Notes: a model not told the origin generated them from the letters alone. A DNA stretch of 64,000 nt from CAIQPV01 sp963719855 (GCA_963719855.1 CAVRDK010000002.1:248001-312000), one strand, 5' to 3'. Counted from the stretch's first letter, positions 53,972 to 62,616 are shown. Translations and numbers: made by a program.

Positions 53972-54862
53972 ATGCAGATTTCAGATTTTAAAAAGCTCGG
54001 CAATGCTTTCCTTTGCATCATCTCTCTGCTCGGCGTTTCTCCTATGGCGTTGGCGGAATGGATCGGCAATACCGATGTTGGCATCCGTCATGACAGCAAC
54101 ATCAACAACGCCCAAGTGACCGATAACATCGTGAGTGTCTCTGCGCTCAACGCGGGCATTTCGGCGACAGGATTTTTTCCTCTGGAAAATGGCAACAGCC
54201 TGAGCGTCACCGGAGAATCCAGAGGCGAAGCATTTAACCACTACACCGGATTGAACAACGTATCCGTGGGGGCGGCACTTGCCTTCCGCAAGAAGTGGGC
54301 TCTGGGGGCTTACGCGCCCTGGACGGGTTTGTCCCTGTCTTCGACGTATTTGAACTTTGCCAATAATATCCGTAACGGGTGGCGAAACCAGATCGCGTTA
54401 CGCGGCGGGAAGCGTGTCTTCGAACGGTGGAATGTTCGCGCCGAATACATGGCCGAACGGCGCACCGCCGATAGTTTACAGCCGGATCAGCCGGGAATTT
54501 CGGGCGACGTATTCAGCCAGACCAGCCAAGCCATGACACTCAATGCAGCGTACACGTGGAGCGACAGCATGTTCCTTACGTTCGGCTCGCTGTTGCGTCA
54601 CGGCGATGTGGTCGCATCCACAAGGGAGACGCTGAAAATTATCGCATCTTCAAAAGCTATTGCGGTAGACCCGGTGTTCGGGCCGGGTTTCTACGCCTAC
54701 AGGATGACCGGGACTACTTATGGTCTGAATGCAGATATGAATTTTGCGGTGACTCACAGTAGCCTGTTGCGCGCTTCCATATCGCGTCAGCTGACCCATG
54801 CGGAAGGCGACAACAACTACGCCAAGAATATGACTATGTTTTCATGGAACCACGACTTTTAG
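53972..54862 (+). CDS. Outer-membrane beta-barrel protein, unknown
   Basis: A 296-residue exported protein. The signal peptide ends at PMALAEW. The mature part alternates hydrophobic and polar residues in strands (SVSALNAGISATGFFPL, LSVTGESRGEAF) and ends in HDF, with the terminal phenylalanine typical for outer-membrane barrels. GGGAG lies before the ATG. It is followed ten bases later by the cupredoxin gene. A role in sensing or transport for that module is inferred from position only. Confidence 0.7.
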   Translation: MQISDFKKLGNAFLCIISLLGVSPMALAEWIGNTDVGIRHDSNINNAQVTDNIVSVSALNAGISATGFFPLENGNSLSVTGESRGEAFNHYTGLNNVSVGAALAFRKKWALGAYAPWTGLSLSSTYLNFANNIRNGWRNQIALRGGKRVFERWNVRAEYMAERRTADSLQPDQPGISGDVFSQTSQAMTLNAAYTWSDSMFLTFGSLLRHGDVVASTRETLKIIASSKAIAVDPVFGPGFYAYRMTGTTYGLNADMNFAVTHSSLLRASISRQLTHAEGDNNYAKNMTMFSWNHDF

Positions 54863-54872
54863 AGGTATCAAC

Positions 54873-55538
54873 ATGCCCAAACTTAATTCAATCTTGCGTA
54901 TTTTATTTGCTGGTCATCTGGCTGTCTGGGCAGTTCTGTCTAGCGCCGGGGAATTGCACGCCTTAGTCAAAGACCAAAACGGACAACCGGTAGAAGATGC
55001 GGTCGTGCTGGCCACGCCTGTTGACGGCAAGAATGCATCGCTACCCAGACAAGCCCACAATGAAATGGACCAGATAGACAAGGAGTATGTGCCCCATGTG
55101 AAGGTGGTCACAGCTGGCTCCAAAGTGTATTTTCCCAACAAGGACAACATACGGCACCATGTTTATTCATTTTCGCCAACCAAGGTATTCGAACTGCCGC
55201 TCTATTCGGGCTACTCAGCGCCCCCCGTGCTGTTCGACAAAGCCGGGCAAGTCACCCTAGGATGCAACATCCATGACTGGATGCTTGGCTATATTTACGT
55301 TGCGGATACGCCGTTTTTCGGCAAGAGTGCGAAGGATGGCAAGATTATTATCGCCGATGTTCCTGTCGGAGAGTATTCGGTGCGGGTATGGCACCCTGAC
55401 ATGAAAGGGGCAGAGGAATCAACCATGCGCAAGATTACACTGGACACTACTCAGACAGTAAACATGGAATGGCAGTTGACCCTGAAGCCGGTATTCAGGA
55501 TACCACGGGCATCAGGTAGAACCGATGCGGCTTATTGA
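54873..55538 (+). CDS. Exported cupredoxin-like protein (methylamine-utilisation-type annotation)
   Basis: A 221-residue protein with a signal peptide (about 1-25, ending VLSSAGE). A cupredoxin fold is indicated by the copper-ligand set H95/H96 (NIRHHVYSF), C131, H134 and M137 (LGCNIHDWMLGY). An extra Ig-like segment follows (VPVGEYSVRVWHPD). Homologues are often labelled methylamine utilisation protein, but no methylamine dehydrogenase genes occur here. A periplasmic copper or electron-transfer role is likely. It is the third gene after the GGDEF-EAL protein and the barrel. Confidence 0.8.
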   Translation: MPKLNSILRILFAGHLAVWAVLSSAGELHALVKDQNGQPVEDAVVLATPVDGKNASLPRQAHNEMDQIDKEYVPHVKVVTAGSKVYFPNKDNIRHHVYSFSPTKVFELPLYSGYSAPPVLFDKAGQVTLGCNIHDWMLGYIYVADTPFFGKSAKDGKIIIADVPVGEYSVRVWHPDMKGAEESTMRKITLDTTQTVNMEWQLTLKPVFRIPRASGRTDAAY

Positions 55539-55651
55539 CAATTGGACTACTGCCGGTTGATGGGTTGATGCTAATGCATTCGCACGCGTAATAAATTATG
55601 TGCGGATGAATTAGCACTTACAAGAGTCGTCCAGCGCAATGAGAGTCTGAA

Positions 55652-56152
55652 TTACAGCGTCACTGGATAATCCGGTAATTCGTTGGGGTTGGCCTCTTGC
55701 GCAGGGAAATGCTGTTGCAGCACTGCGGTAATGGCAGCAATGCCTTCCAGCACACCACCTTCAAAGTCACCAGCGCGGAATTTTTTCTCCATGGCATGGC
55801 AGATGGCTTTCCAGTGCGCTTCCCCGACGCGGGCATGGATGCCACGATCCGCCACGATTTCCACTTTCCGGTCGGACAGCAGCAGGTAAATCAGCACACC
55901 GGAATTGTGTTCGGTATCCCATAACCGTAGCTGCGAAAATATTTCCAGTGCCCGTTCGCGTGAGGAGGTACCAACAAGTAGGTGAGACCAGTCCAGCCCG
56001 GCTTCCACCGCGAAACGCAGTTGGCCCATGTGGTGGGATTCGGATTGATGGATGGCGGATGCGATACTATCCATGCTGTGCTTGGGGAAGCAGCGCGCCA
56101 CTTGCCAGCGGCCTGCCATCAGATGTTTTATAGCGCGGATAATTTTTCTCAT
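55652..56152 (-). CDS. TPM-domain protein, cytoplasmic type
   Basis: A 166-residue protein with the TPM (YgcG/Psb32) fold: SRERALEIFSQLRLWDTEHN, GVLIYLLLSDRKVEIVADRG and FEGGVLEGIAAITAVL. No signal peptide. It is the last of three minus-strand genes lemA, YgcG-like, TPM, separated from the second by no bases. This is a recurrent trio in Proteobacteria whose function is unclear. Confidence 0.85.
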   Translation of the reverse strand: MRKIIRAIKHLMAGRWQVARCFPKHSMDSIASAIHQSESHHMGQLRFAVEAGLDWSHLLVGTSSRERALEIFSQLRLWDTEHNSGVLIYLLLSDRKVEIVADRGIHARVGEAHWKAICHAMEKKFRAGDFEGGVLEGIAAITAVLQQHFPAQEANPNELPDYPVTL

Positions 56153-56995
56153 TTACCAACTCCCCGAAGCGCCACCGCCACCGAACCCGCCTCCTCCGCC
56201 GGAGAACCCGCCCCCTCCGCCGAAACCACCACTACTGAACCCACCTCCCCCGCCGAATCCGCCGCCCCATCCACGTCCGCCGCCAAGCGCAAAAACAAAG
56301 GCCATGATGCCGAGAATCACGGCGAATAACATGCCGCCGCCCAGCAGCATGACGGCGAACCCGATTAGACCGCCGTTCACCAGCGAACCGGGAAAGGTGC
56401 CCAGCACACTGCGCAATATGACGCTGCCGATAATCGCGCCGAACAGCAGAAAAGGGATGAATGGCTCAATAGAGGAACTGTCACTGTATTTGCGCTGGGA
56501 GGCAGGCGCAGGCAACGCCTCGCCCTGTATGACCCCAATGATGCGCGTCATCCCGGCAACGATGCCGCCGTAGAAATCACCCTGCTTGAAATGCGGAGCA
56601 ATATCATCTGCGACGATACGCTTGGCGATGACATCAGGAAGCACACCTTCCAGTCCATAACCGACTTCGATACGCAGTTTGTGATCATCCTTGGCGACCA
56701 GCAGCAGCACGCCGTCGTCCACTTTTTTGCGCCCCAGCTTCCACTGTTCGACGACGCGGATAGAGTATTGTTCGATGGTTTCCGGTTGCGTGGTCGGCAC
56801 AATCAGCACGGCAATCTGGCTGCCCTTTTGCGCCTCGAAAGCCTGTAGTCTGGATTCCAGTGCGGCACGCTGTTCCGCCGTCAGCGTGCCGGTAAGGTCG
56901 GTGATGCGCGCGGTCAACGGCGGCACAGCAACCTCGGCCTGCACCGCATACGGCAGCAGGCATAGCAGACAGAGAGTCAGCCAGCGCCTCATCAC
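56153..56995 (-). CDS. TPM-domain membrane protein with Gly-rich tail (YgcG-like)
   Basis: A 280-residue protein. After a signal peptide (WLTLCLLCLLPYAVQAEV) comes a TPM domain with VPPLTARITDLTGTLTAEQR, QIAVLIVPTTQPETIEQY and LRIEVGYGLEGVLPD. One or two membrane helices follow (about 180-235), then a tail of GGGFGGGGGFSSGG repeats ending GGASGSW. This is the classic YgcG layout. It lies 11 bases after lemA. Confidence 0.9.
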   Translation of the reverse strand: MMRRWLTLCLLCLLPYAVQAEVAVPPLTARITDLTGTLTAEQRAALESRLQAFEAQKGSQIAVLIVPTTQPETIEQYSIRVVEQWKLGRKKVDDGVLLLVAKDDHKLRIEVGYGLEGVLPDVIAKRIVADDIAPHFKQGDFYGGIVAGMTRIIGVIQGEALPAPASQRKYSDSSSIEPFIPFLLFGAIIGSVILRSVLGTFPGSLVNGGLIGFAVMLLGGGMLFAVILGIMAFVFALGGGRGWGGGFGGGGGFSSGGFGGGGGFSGGGGGFGGGGASGSW

Positions 56996-57006
56996 GAATC
57001 CTTAAC

Positions 57007-57597
57007 TTATTTGCCGAAATCGACTTTGGGTGCGGTCGAGATGGCCTTTTCGTTTTCCACCGTAAAGCTCGGCTTGGTCTTGTAGCCGAACATCATCGCC
57101 GTCAGGTTGTTGGGGAAGGTGCGCACGGTCACGTTGTATTCCTTCACTGCTGTGATGTAACGGTCACGCGCTACGGTGATACGGTTTTCCGTGCCTTCCA
57201 GTTGTGCCTGCAAGTCGCGAAAAGAGGCATCTGCCTTGAGGTTGGGATAGTTTTCCGAAACCACCAGCAGGCGCGAAAGCGCCGAAGTCAGTTGACCCTG
57301 CGCCGCCTGAAACTTGGCGAATGCCTGCTCGTCCTTCACCAGTTCCGGCGTGGCCTGAATCGAACCAACCTTTGAACGTGCTTCCGTTACCGCTTCCAGC
57401 ACTTCCTTTTCGTGCGAGGCGTAGCCCTTGACCACGTTGACCAGATTGGGCACCAGATCGGCGCGGCGCTGGTACTGGTTGATGACCTCGCTCCACTTGG
57501 CGGTCACCTCTTCGTCGTTGGCCTGGATGGTGTTGTATCCACAGCCGGAGAGCATCAGGGTGGAAAGCAGAATCAGAATAGTCAGTAAATTACGCAT
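57007..57597 (-). CDS. lemA: LemA family protein
   Basis: A 196-residue coiled-coil protein. Its N-terminus reads LLTILILLSTLMLSGCGYN, a lipobox (LSGC), so it is probably a lipoprotein. The LemA signature YNTIQANDEEVTAKWSEVINQYQRRADLVPNLV is split here as NTIQANDEEV and QYQRRADLVPNLVN. The end VRTFPNNLTAMMFGYKTKP is typical. First gene of the lemA-YgcG-TPM operon. Confidence 0.93.
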   Translation of the reverse strand: MRNLLTILILLSTLMLSGCGYNTIQANDEEVTAKWSEVINQYQRRADLVPNLVNVVKGYASHEKEVLEAVTEARSKVGSIQATPELVKDEQAFAKFQAAQGQLTSALSRLLVVSENYPNLKADASFRDLQAQLEGTENRITVARDRYITAVKEYNVTVRTFPNNLTAMMFGYKTKPSFTVENEKAISTAPKVDFGK

Positions 57598-57770
57598 GGC
57601 AGTTCCTTTCAGAAATTTCTATAGCCTGATATATAGGCTGTGCGGCAGAATTCTATAGCAGAGAGACCTGTAGCACGAAATTCATTTCGTTTGGCTAGGC
57701 TAACGCAAAAAGGTAATGTGATACTGACTCTTTTGACTATTTTGCTTTAGTCAGGATTGTTCAATAGGCT

Positions 57771-57852
57771 CAAACCCCCTCCAACTCCCCCTTGTCAGGG
57801 GAGGGCCAAACTGGCTCCTCCCCTGACAAGGGGAGGTTGGGAGGGGTTTGGG
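57771..57852. repeat. 82-bp long palindrome upstream of lemA
   Basis: CAAACCCCCTCCAAC at the left and GTTGGGAGGGGTTTG at the right are near-perfect inverted ends. Two inner hairpins of CCCCTTGTCAGGGG and CCCCTGACAAGGGG complete a nested palindrome. It sits between the divergently placed lemA leader and the RlmN-like gene end. Confidence 0.8.
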
Positions 57853-57860
57853 TTTATGGA

Positions 57861-58865
57861 TTATCTTACTTTCACTGCGCGTGCGCGCAACTGCCCGCAT
57901 GCCCCTTCGATCTCCTGCCCTGCTGAATCACGTACTCTGGCCATAATGCCTTGCTGGTGAAGTGTCCCCACCATCAATGCAATCCGTTCGGGTGAGGGGC
58001 GGCGATAGTCGAGTCCATCGACTGCGTTGAAGGGGATGAAGTTCATGACGGCGTATTTCCCGGAGAGCAGCTGGGCTATCCTTTCCACCTCGGCATCGCT
58101 GTCGTTGACGCCCTCGATCAACGTCCATTGATATTGCACCGGATAGGAGGTGGCGCGCGCATACACTTCGGCGCGTTCTACCAGTTCTTCGACAGCGATA
58201 TGGGGTGCATGAGGCAGCAACTTAGTACGCAGAGTCGCATCGGTGGTGTGCAGTGACAGGGCGAGCGCCGGTTTTACTTTTTCCAGAGACAGGCGCACGA
58301 ACACACGCGGGTCGCCGATCGTGGAGAAGACCAGATTCTTGTGCCCGATATTCCCTTGTGTGCCAAGCAGCTGGATTGCTTCAAGCACGTTGTCGAGATT
58401 GTGGGCCGGTTCACCTATGCCCATGAACACCACTTTGCTCACTGCGCGGCGTCGGCGGGCGAGTACCACCTGAGCGACGATCTCGGCGCTGCCGAGCTGG
58501 CGTTGCAAGCCGTTGCGGCCGCTCATGCAAAACACACAGCCCACCGCACAACCCACCTGTGTCGATACGCACAGGCCGCCACGCGCCAGCAGCATACTCT
58601 CCACCATCTGACCATCACGCAGCTCTACTAACAGCCGTGCGACGCCTTCAGCAGCAGGATATTCACCGTGCAGTCGCGCCAGTCCATTCAGCTCCGCCTC
58701 AATGGCGGGCAATTCATTGCGCAGTGCAAGCGGAAAGAAAGTCTCTGCGGAACTATGCTTCCTGTCGTATGAGCGAACCTGACTCCAGCCGCGCAGCAGA
58801 CGATCTTCGTGGCAGGGCTTGGCACCGAGATCACGCAGGCGCTGACGAAGATGGGTGATGCGCAT
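57861..58865 (-). CDS. RlmN/Cfr-family radical SAM RNA methyltransferase-like protein
   Basis: A 334-residue radical SAM enzyme of the RlmN family, which methylates adenine C2 in 23S rRNA/tRNA (Cfr members: C8). The cluster cysteines C106, C110 and C113 (GCAVGCVFC), C99 before them (GLCVSTQ) and the C-terminal mechanistic cysteine C323 (GACGQL) are all present, as is GIGEPAHNLDNV. It is shorter and divergent from canonical RlmN, so it may be a paralogue with another RNA substrate. ATG 58865 is preferred to the upstream 58946. Confidence 0.85.
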   Translation of the reverse strand: MRITHLRQRLRDLGAKPCHEDRLLRGWSQVRSYDRKHSSAETFFPLALRNELPAIEAELNGLARLHGEYPAAEGVARLLVELRDGQMVESMLLARGGLCVSTQVGCAVGCVFCMSGRNGLQRQLGSAEIVAQVVLARRRRAVSKVVFMGIGEPAHNLDNVLEAIQLLGTQGNIGHKNLVFSTIGDPRVFVRLSLEKVKPALALSLHTTDATLRTKLLPHAPHIAVEELVERAEVYARATSYPVQYQWTLIEGVNDSDAEVERIAQLLSGKYAVMNFIPFNAVDGLDYRRPSPERIALMVGTLHQQGIMARVRDSAGQEIEGACGQLRARAVKVR

Positions 58866-59005
58866 CGGAGAGATCACTCCACTTGTATGGCGAAGATGGT
58901 TAGCTTTAAGATTTTTTCGACAATTTCCCCACGACGACTTTATCAATTTCTTTTCTCAAGCACTTTATCTCTAGTCGTTTTTCTAAAATCAATTCCATTT
59001 TCATT

Positions 59006-59284
59006 TCACACGCACTTGCAATAATTTTTTGGGTCCCCTTTACTTGGGACGATCAATTTAATTACGTCGCCCTTGGGGTCGACCGATTTTATGTAAGCAA
59101 GAATTGCCTTTTTTGTTCTATGTTCATATATTTTCTTAATTTCTGCGCTGCAACTTTTGAATTAAAGGGGGGCGAATTGTTTTTCTCCGCCGAGTATACC
59201 GCCCCTTGCTTTTTTAATCCCTCATTCCGAAACGGCTTTATTTGATTGAATCTCAGGGGTAGGTCTATATCCGTAATATATTCA
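59006..59284 (-). pseudogene. Decayed short reading frame downstream of the broken toxin
   Basis: On the minus strand an open stretch of about 50 codons ends at TGA 59006-59008 (AEIKKIYEHRTKKAILAYIK, then SVDPKGDVIKLIVPSKGDP and CKCV). It has no start codon and follows a TAA. An overlapping open frame precedes it. The composition looks coding but frames are broken, near a C6 run. I do not recognise the protein. Confidence 0.3.
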
Positions 59285-59577
59285 TCACTTGGATAGTTTT
59301 TTCCTTATCCAGCTTGGATTTCTGCGGCAATCAAGAACTGCGAATACGATGACTTCATCGTCAGCGACGCGATAATAAACAGCGAATGGAAAACGTTTGG
59401 AGAGTAGCCGGGGTAGCCCAGCACTACGCGGTGCATCCCCGCAAAATAGGCCAGTGAGTCGATGTCGGAGTAGAGCGTATCCAGAAAATAGGTGCCGAGG
59501 CCGTCAGCTTGTGATTCGTAGAATCGGTGGCCGTCTTCGAGATCGTCCTCTGCGGTACCGAGGATTTTAATCCTCAT
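59285..59577 (-). pseudogene. ParE/RelE-family toxin gene broken by a frameshift
   Basis: The N-terminal half is a normal ParE/RelE toxin (AEDDLEDGHRFYESQADGLG, YFLDTLYSDIDSLAYFAG). At the four Gs on the plus strand (59410-59413) the frame changes. Adding one base would restore the standard ending (RLLSKRFPFAVYYRVADDE, VIVFAVLDCRRNPSWI) and a 97-residue protein stopping at 59285. As it stands the frame gives 90 residues with an unrelated end, stopping at 59305. The toxin is thus probably inactive, unless this is a sequence error. Confidence 0.75.
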
Positions 59578-59798
59578 GAGACGTTTTTCTTGATTCTTTC
59601 TTTGGCTTCTTCCCAGTTTGATACGGTAGCCTTACCCGCATTCAATGCAGCTTCACGATCATTGAGGATGGCTCCGTGCCAAGCTGGGGATTCCAGATTC
59701 TTTTCGTTGCCAGCCATGTCCGCCCAGAGCATCTCCATTAAATCCAATTTTTGGGTGAATGAAAGCTGTGCAATGGGAACTTCGATTCTGTTCATCAT
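59574..59798 (-). CDS. Addiction-module antitoxin (TIGR02574-like)
   Basis: A 74-residue antitoxin with LSFTQKLDLMEMLWADM, the P-A-W-H element and the ending WEEAKERIKKNV, typical for the component paired with ParE/RelE toxins. It overlaps the toxin gene by four bases. ATG 59798 or the adjacent ATG 59795; AAAGGAA lies just upstream. Confidence 0.8.
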   Translation of the reverse strand: MMNRIEVPIAQLSFTQKLDLMEMLWADMAGNEKNLESPAWHGAILNDREAALNAGKATVSNWEEAKERIKKNVS

Positions 59799-60114
59799 AT
59801 TTCCTTTCGTATGGCTAACGCGCCAACTCAGTCAGGATAATTATAACGGGAACAACGGGTGACAAACTGCGGATTAACAAAATCACCAAGTTTAGCTATG
59901 TAGACGCGTAGGCTGGGCTGAGTTTACGATGCCCGGCATTTCACCACAAAGCTGGGGTTCGCAAGGCTCTCCTAAGTTTATCGAAGGGCTCACCGCCAGC
60001 CTACTTACAACAACACATCCGTAGTCTCCAAGCCCTCGTATGGAAAATCGGGGCCATGGTTTCCTGTAACTGAACTTAGAAACCGAGGCAAGTCCTAGGT
60101 TGTTATCGTCCGCA
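59799..60114. other. 316-bp gap without a credible gene
   Basis: It contains a degraded repeat of the CTTCGATAAACTTAGGAGAGCC type (about 59958-60000) related to 62859 and 63468. A short open frame exists on the minus strand but has neither a ribosome site nor a protein-like composition. Confidence 0.5.
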
Positions 60115-60795
60115 TCAATCAAACTTGTTGCGTAGTTTGTCGCGGTCGAACCACCACGCGTCGCCGACGATGGTGTCGACCAACAGCCCCAGACGCGGCA
60201 GGAATATCTGCGGATCGCGCAGTTCCAGCCTATTCATCCAACTATCGAGGGCGGCCTGGTCTCGCACATTGCTGTGGCGTTCCGCCACGTGTCCGATCAG
60301 GTTGTTGGCGAGAAAAGTCAGGCTTTCGTGTTTTGCATCATCGGCGCGCAGGTCGATCACATAACGTGCGGCGACTGCCGCGACTGCTGCGCCGTCCGAA
60401 TTCCACGGCGTCTCGTCAACGACGTGCAACAGCAGTGCCAGCGTCAGCTCGGGGTCGACCGGGAAGCTGACCGACAGCCACACTCCCATGCCCAGCACCG
60501 CCATGGAGTCGGGCTGTTCGCACTGGTACAGCACATCGCAGGCCTCCACGGCATCCGGCCAGGCATCGCACTCCAGCGCGGTAGCGAAGGCTTCTCGCGC
60601 CAGAGCCCATGCTTCGGGTTTGCGCTCCAGTGCGACCAGGGTCTCCGCGAGATCGAGTTGTATGCGTGCGCGCGCCAGCGGCGTGGCGGCGGTCAGGTCG
60701 TTCAACTCGTGCAACTTCCCGGCTAGTTGTTTCGTCAGCGCAGTTCGCTCGCTGTCTTTCAGGCCGTCCTTGATATCGACAATATTCTCGCTCAT
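60115..60795 (-). CDS. Conserved hypothetical helical-repeat protein
   Basis: A 226-residue soluble acidic protein, probably all-helical with TPR-like stretches (ARIQLDLAETLVALERKPEA, ALAREAFATALECDAW). Other distinct parts are GMGVWLSVSFPVDPELTLAL and HVVDETPWNSDGAAVAAVAA. No catalytic motif is seen. It follows the 61082 gene by 11 bases on the same strand; the two look like an operon. Function unknown. Confidence 0.7.
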   Translation of the reverse strand: MSENIVDIKDGLKDSERTALTKQLAGKLHELNDLTAATPLARARIQLDLAETLVALERKPEAWALAREAFATALECDAWPDAVEACDVLYQCEQPDSMAVLGMGVWLSVSFPVDPELTLALLLHVVDETPWNSDGAAVAAVAARYVIDLRADDAKHESLTFLANNLIGHVAERHSNVRDQAALDSWMNRLELRDPQIFLPRLGLLVDTIVGDAWWFDRDKLRNKFD

Positions 60796-60806
60796 TCGGC
60801 GTAGTC

Positions 60807-61082
60807 CTACTCTTTGGTGGGGCTGACGAAACTGATCACCTTCGCATGCGGTTGCTCGTCGTCCCGGTAGTAGGGTTTGGCCTGATCGAAGTTGAGCTTC
60901 TCGGCCAACTCCCTTTCACGATCCGAGATCAAGACAAAACAATCCTTGATGTTCTGAATGGTGCTTTCCGTCAGTGGATTGGGCCGCCCGCCGAGGGGCG
61001 TGACATCCCTGACGACGCTGCCCAGCGTTTTGCGCATCAGGCTCAAGATGCGTTGTTCCTTACTCAATTCTTCTATTTTCAT
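60807..61082 (-). CDS. Conserved hypothetical small protein
   Basis: A 91-residue protein with an N-terminal helix (LSKEQRILSLMRKTLGSVVRD), then TPLGGRPNPLTESTIQNIKD and a polar, tyrosine-containing end. No known domain is recognised. It is first of a two-gene unit and divergent from the S24-like gene (about 160 bases between starts), which suggests possible control by that protein. Confidence 0.65.
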   Translation of the reverse strand: MKIEELSKEQRILSLMRKTLGSVVRDVTPLGGRPNPLTESTIQNIKDCFVLISDRERELAEKLNFDQAKPYYRDDEQPHAKVISFVSPTKE

Positions 61083-61244
61083 GGTGAGGTATCGGTGTAC
61101 ATACAGGGTGCGACTTTACTGCAACAAATGCGGCAAAGCTATGCCCCATTCGGGTAAGTGCCTGCCAAGCCCATGCAGCGAGTGTGTGCATCTGCTGCGG
61201 ATTTGAAGTTATCATCCAGTTCCTTAAATCCGGAAGTTCTACTC

Positions 61245-61637
61245 ATGCAAACGCGCAAGCCGATCAACATCCCCGTTGTTTCCGCCACGCAGGAAAACGT
61301 CATGACCGACAGCAATTGTTCCGGCAACGAACTGGTCGCGCTGATGGTACTGGGCGACAGCATGGTGCCGGAATTCATAGAGGGTGAGATATTGGTCATC
61401 GAGATGGGGGCACCTGCAATAGATGGCTCATTCGTGATCAGTCAGGCAAACGAGGAATTCATCTTCCGTCAGCTCAAGCTTGATGAGCAAGGCGGCTGGC
61501 AGCTACATGCGCTCAACCCTGCTTATCCCGATGTTGCCATCTCTGGTCTGGATACGATCAAGGGCGTGGTCGCCCACAAGAAAAAGCCTGGCTCGCGCAA
61601 GTCTGTCAAATACTACGTGCCGCAGTTGACTTTCTGA
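61245..61637 (+). CDS. S24/LexA-like C-terminal domain protein, catalytic Lys apparently missing
   Basis: A 130-residue protein consisting mainly of a LexA/UmuD-type S24 domain: GDSMVPEFIEGEILVIE holds the nucleophile position S39. Then IDGSFVISQANEEFIFRQLKL follows. In LexA the general-base lysine lies in TVKRL; here the aligned residue is arginine (R75, FRQL), so self-cleavage may be lost. There is no DNA-binding domain. Start ATG 61245 with GGAAG eight bases before. It may be a sensor or partner protein rather than a repressor. Confidence 0.7.
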   Translation: MQTRKPINIPVVSATQENVMTDSNCSGNELVALMVLGDSMVPEFIEGEILVIEMGAPAIDGSFVISQANEEFIFRQLKLDEQGGWQLHALNPAYPDVAISGLDTIKGVVAHKKKPGSRKSVKYYVPQLTF

Positions 61638-61676
61638 AAAAAACGCGGGGTCAGGTCTCGGTTTGTAGCTTCAGCC

Positions 61677-62558
61677 CTAAAGCCCACGCAAATAATGCGG
61701 CCGCAACGGACGATGGCCCGCCATCGCTTCACGCAGTTGCAACAGCAGTTTCTCCTTGTCTTTGGGCAGGTTCCCGGCAAGCGCCAGCGCATTGGAGGCA
61801 TGGTTGGAGCGGAAGATGACTGGCTGCGGCGGGTTGAGGCCGCCGATCAATCTTTCCTGTTCCTGCAATAGCGCCAGGTCGTCCGGCATCTCGAATGGTT
61901 CGCCGTATTTGCGGCGGAACTCTTCCGTTATGCTTGCGTCCAGAACCAGTTGCAGCGTGGAGAGGTAGGTGACGGGTGCGCTGTTCAGCAGGGCGATGGT
62001 GCCGTCGATATGTTCATCACGGTGTTTGCCGCCGCCCAGCCCGAGGATGACGGTGGCGGAGACTTTCATGCCGCTCGCCTGTGCCTTGTGCAGTACTTCG
62101 TCCATGCGCCGTTGCGTGGCGCCCTTGGTGATCTTTTTCAGGATGAGGTCGGAGCCGGATTCGATGCCGAAGTAGAGCAGGTTCAATTTGTGCTCGCGCA
62201 ACAGCGCCAGTTCTTCGGCGCTCTTGCGCTGGATGTTGCCGGGCGTGGCATAGCAGGAAACGCGCGCCAGGCGCGGCAGCGCTGCCGCCAGTTCGCGCAG
62301 GATGGCGAGCAGGTGTTCCGTCGGGAGAGCCAGCGCATCGCCATCGGCCAGAAACACGCGGTGCGCATCCGGCCAAGCAGCGGCGGCCTGGCGGATATCG
62401 GCGCACACCGCAGCCAGCGGGCGTTCGACATAGTGCTTGCTGCGATACATGGCACAGAAGCTGCACTGGTTGAAGCTGCACCCCAGCGTGGCCTGGATGA
62501 TCAGGTTGTCGCCCTCGGAAGGAGGGCGGAACAGCGGCATGTCGTAGCGTAAGTCCAT
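61677..62558 (-). CDS. Radical SAM protein with CX4CX2C motif
   Basis: A radical SAM enzyme of unknown reaction, about 293 residues from ATG 62558 (an ATG at 62615 would add 19). The cluster motif reads CSFNQCSFC, i.e. CX4CX2C instead of the usual CX3CX2C. Other radical SAM features are VFLADGDALALP, YFGIESGSDLILKKITKG and SATVILGLGG, similar to HemN/elongator-type barrels. It lies two bases after a HicB-like gene if the long start is used. Confidence 0.75.
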   Translation of the reverse strand: MDLRYDMPLFRPPSEGDNLIIQATLGCSFNQCSFCAMYRSKHYVERPLAAVCADIRQAAAAWPDAHRVFLADGDALALPTEHLLAILRELAAALPRLARVSCYATPGNIQRKSAEELALLREHKLNLLYFGIESGSDLILKKITKGATQRRMDEVLHKAQASGMKVSATVILGLGGGKHRDEHIDGTIALLNSAPVTYLSTLQLVLDASITEEFRRKYGEPFEMPDDLALLQEQERLIGGLNPPQPVIFRSNHASNALALAGNLPKDKEKLLLQLREAMAGHRPLRPHYLRGL

Positions 62559-62616
62559 GTTGAATTGTAACGGGGTTGTTGGCGGTACCCCGAATGTGTT
62601 CGTCAATCCCATCATG

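Noticed and set aside
59892..60122. 76-codon minus-strand frame before the 60115 gene
   Set aside because: It covers repeat sequence, lacks a ribosome site and has no recognisable composition.
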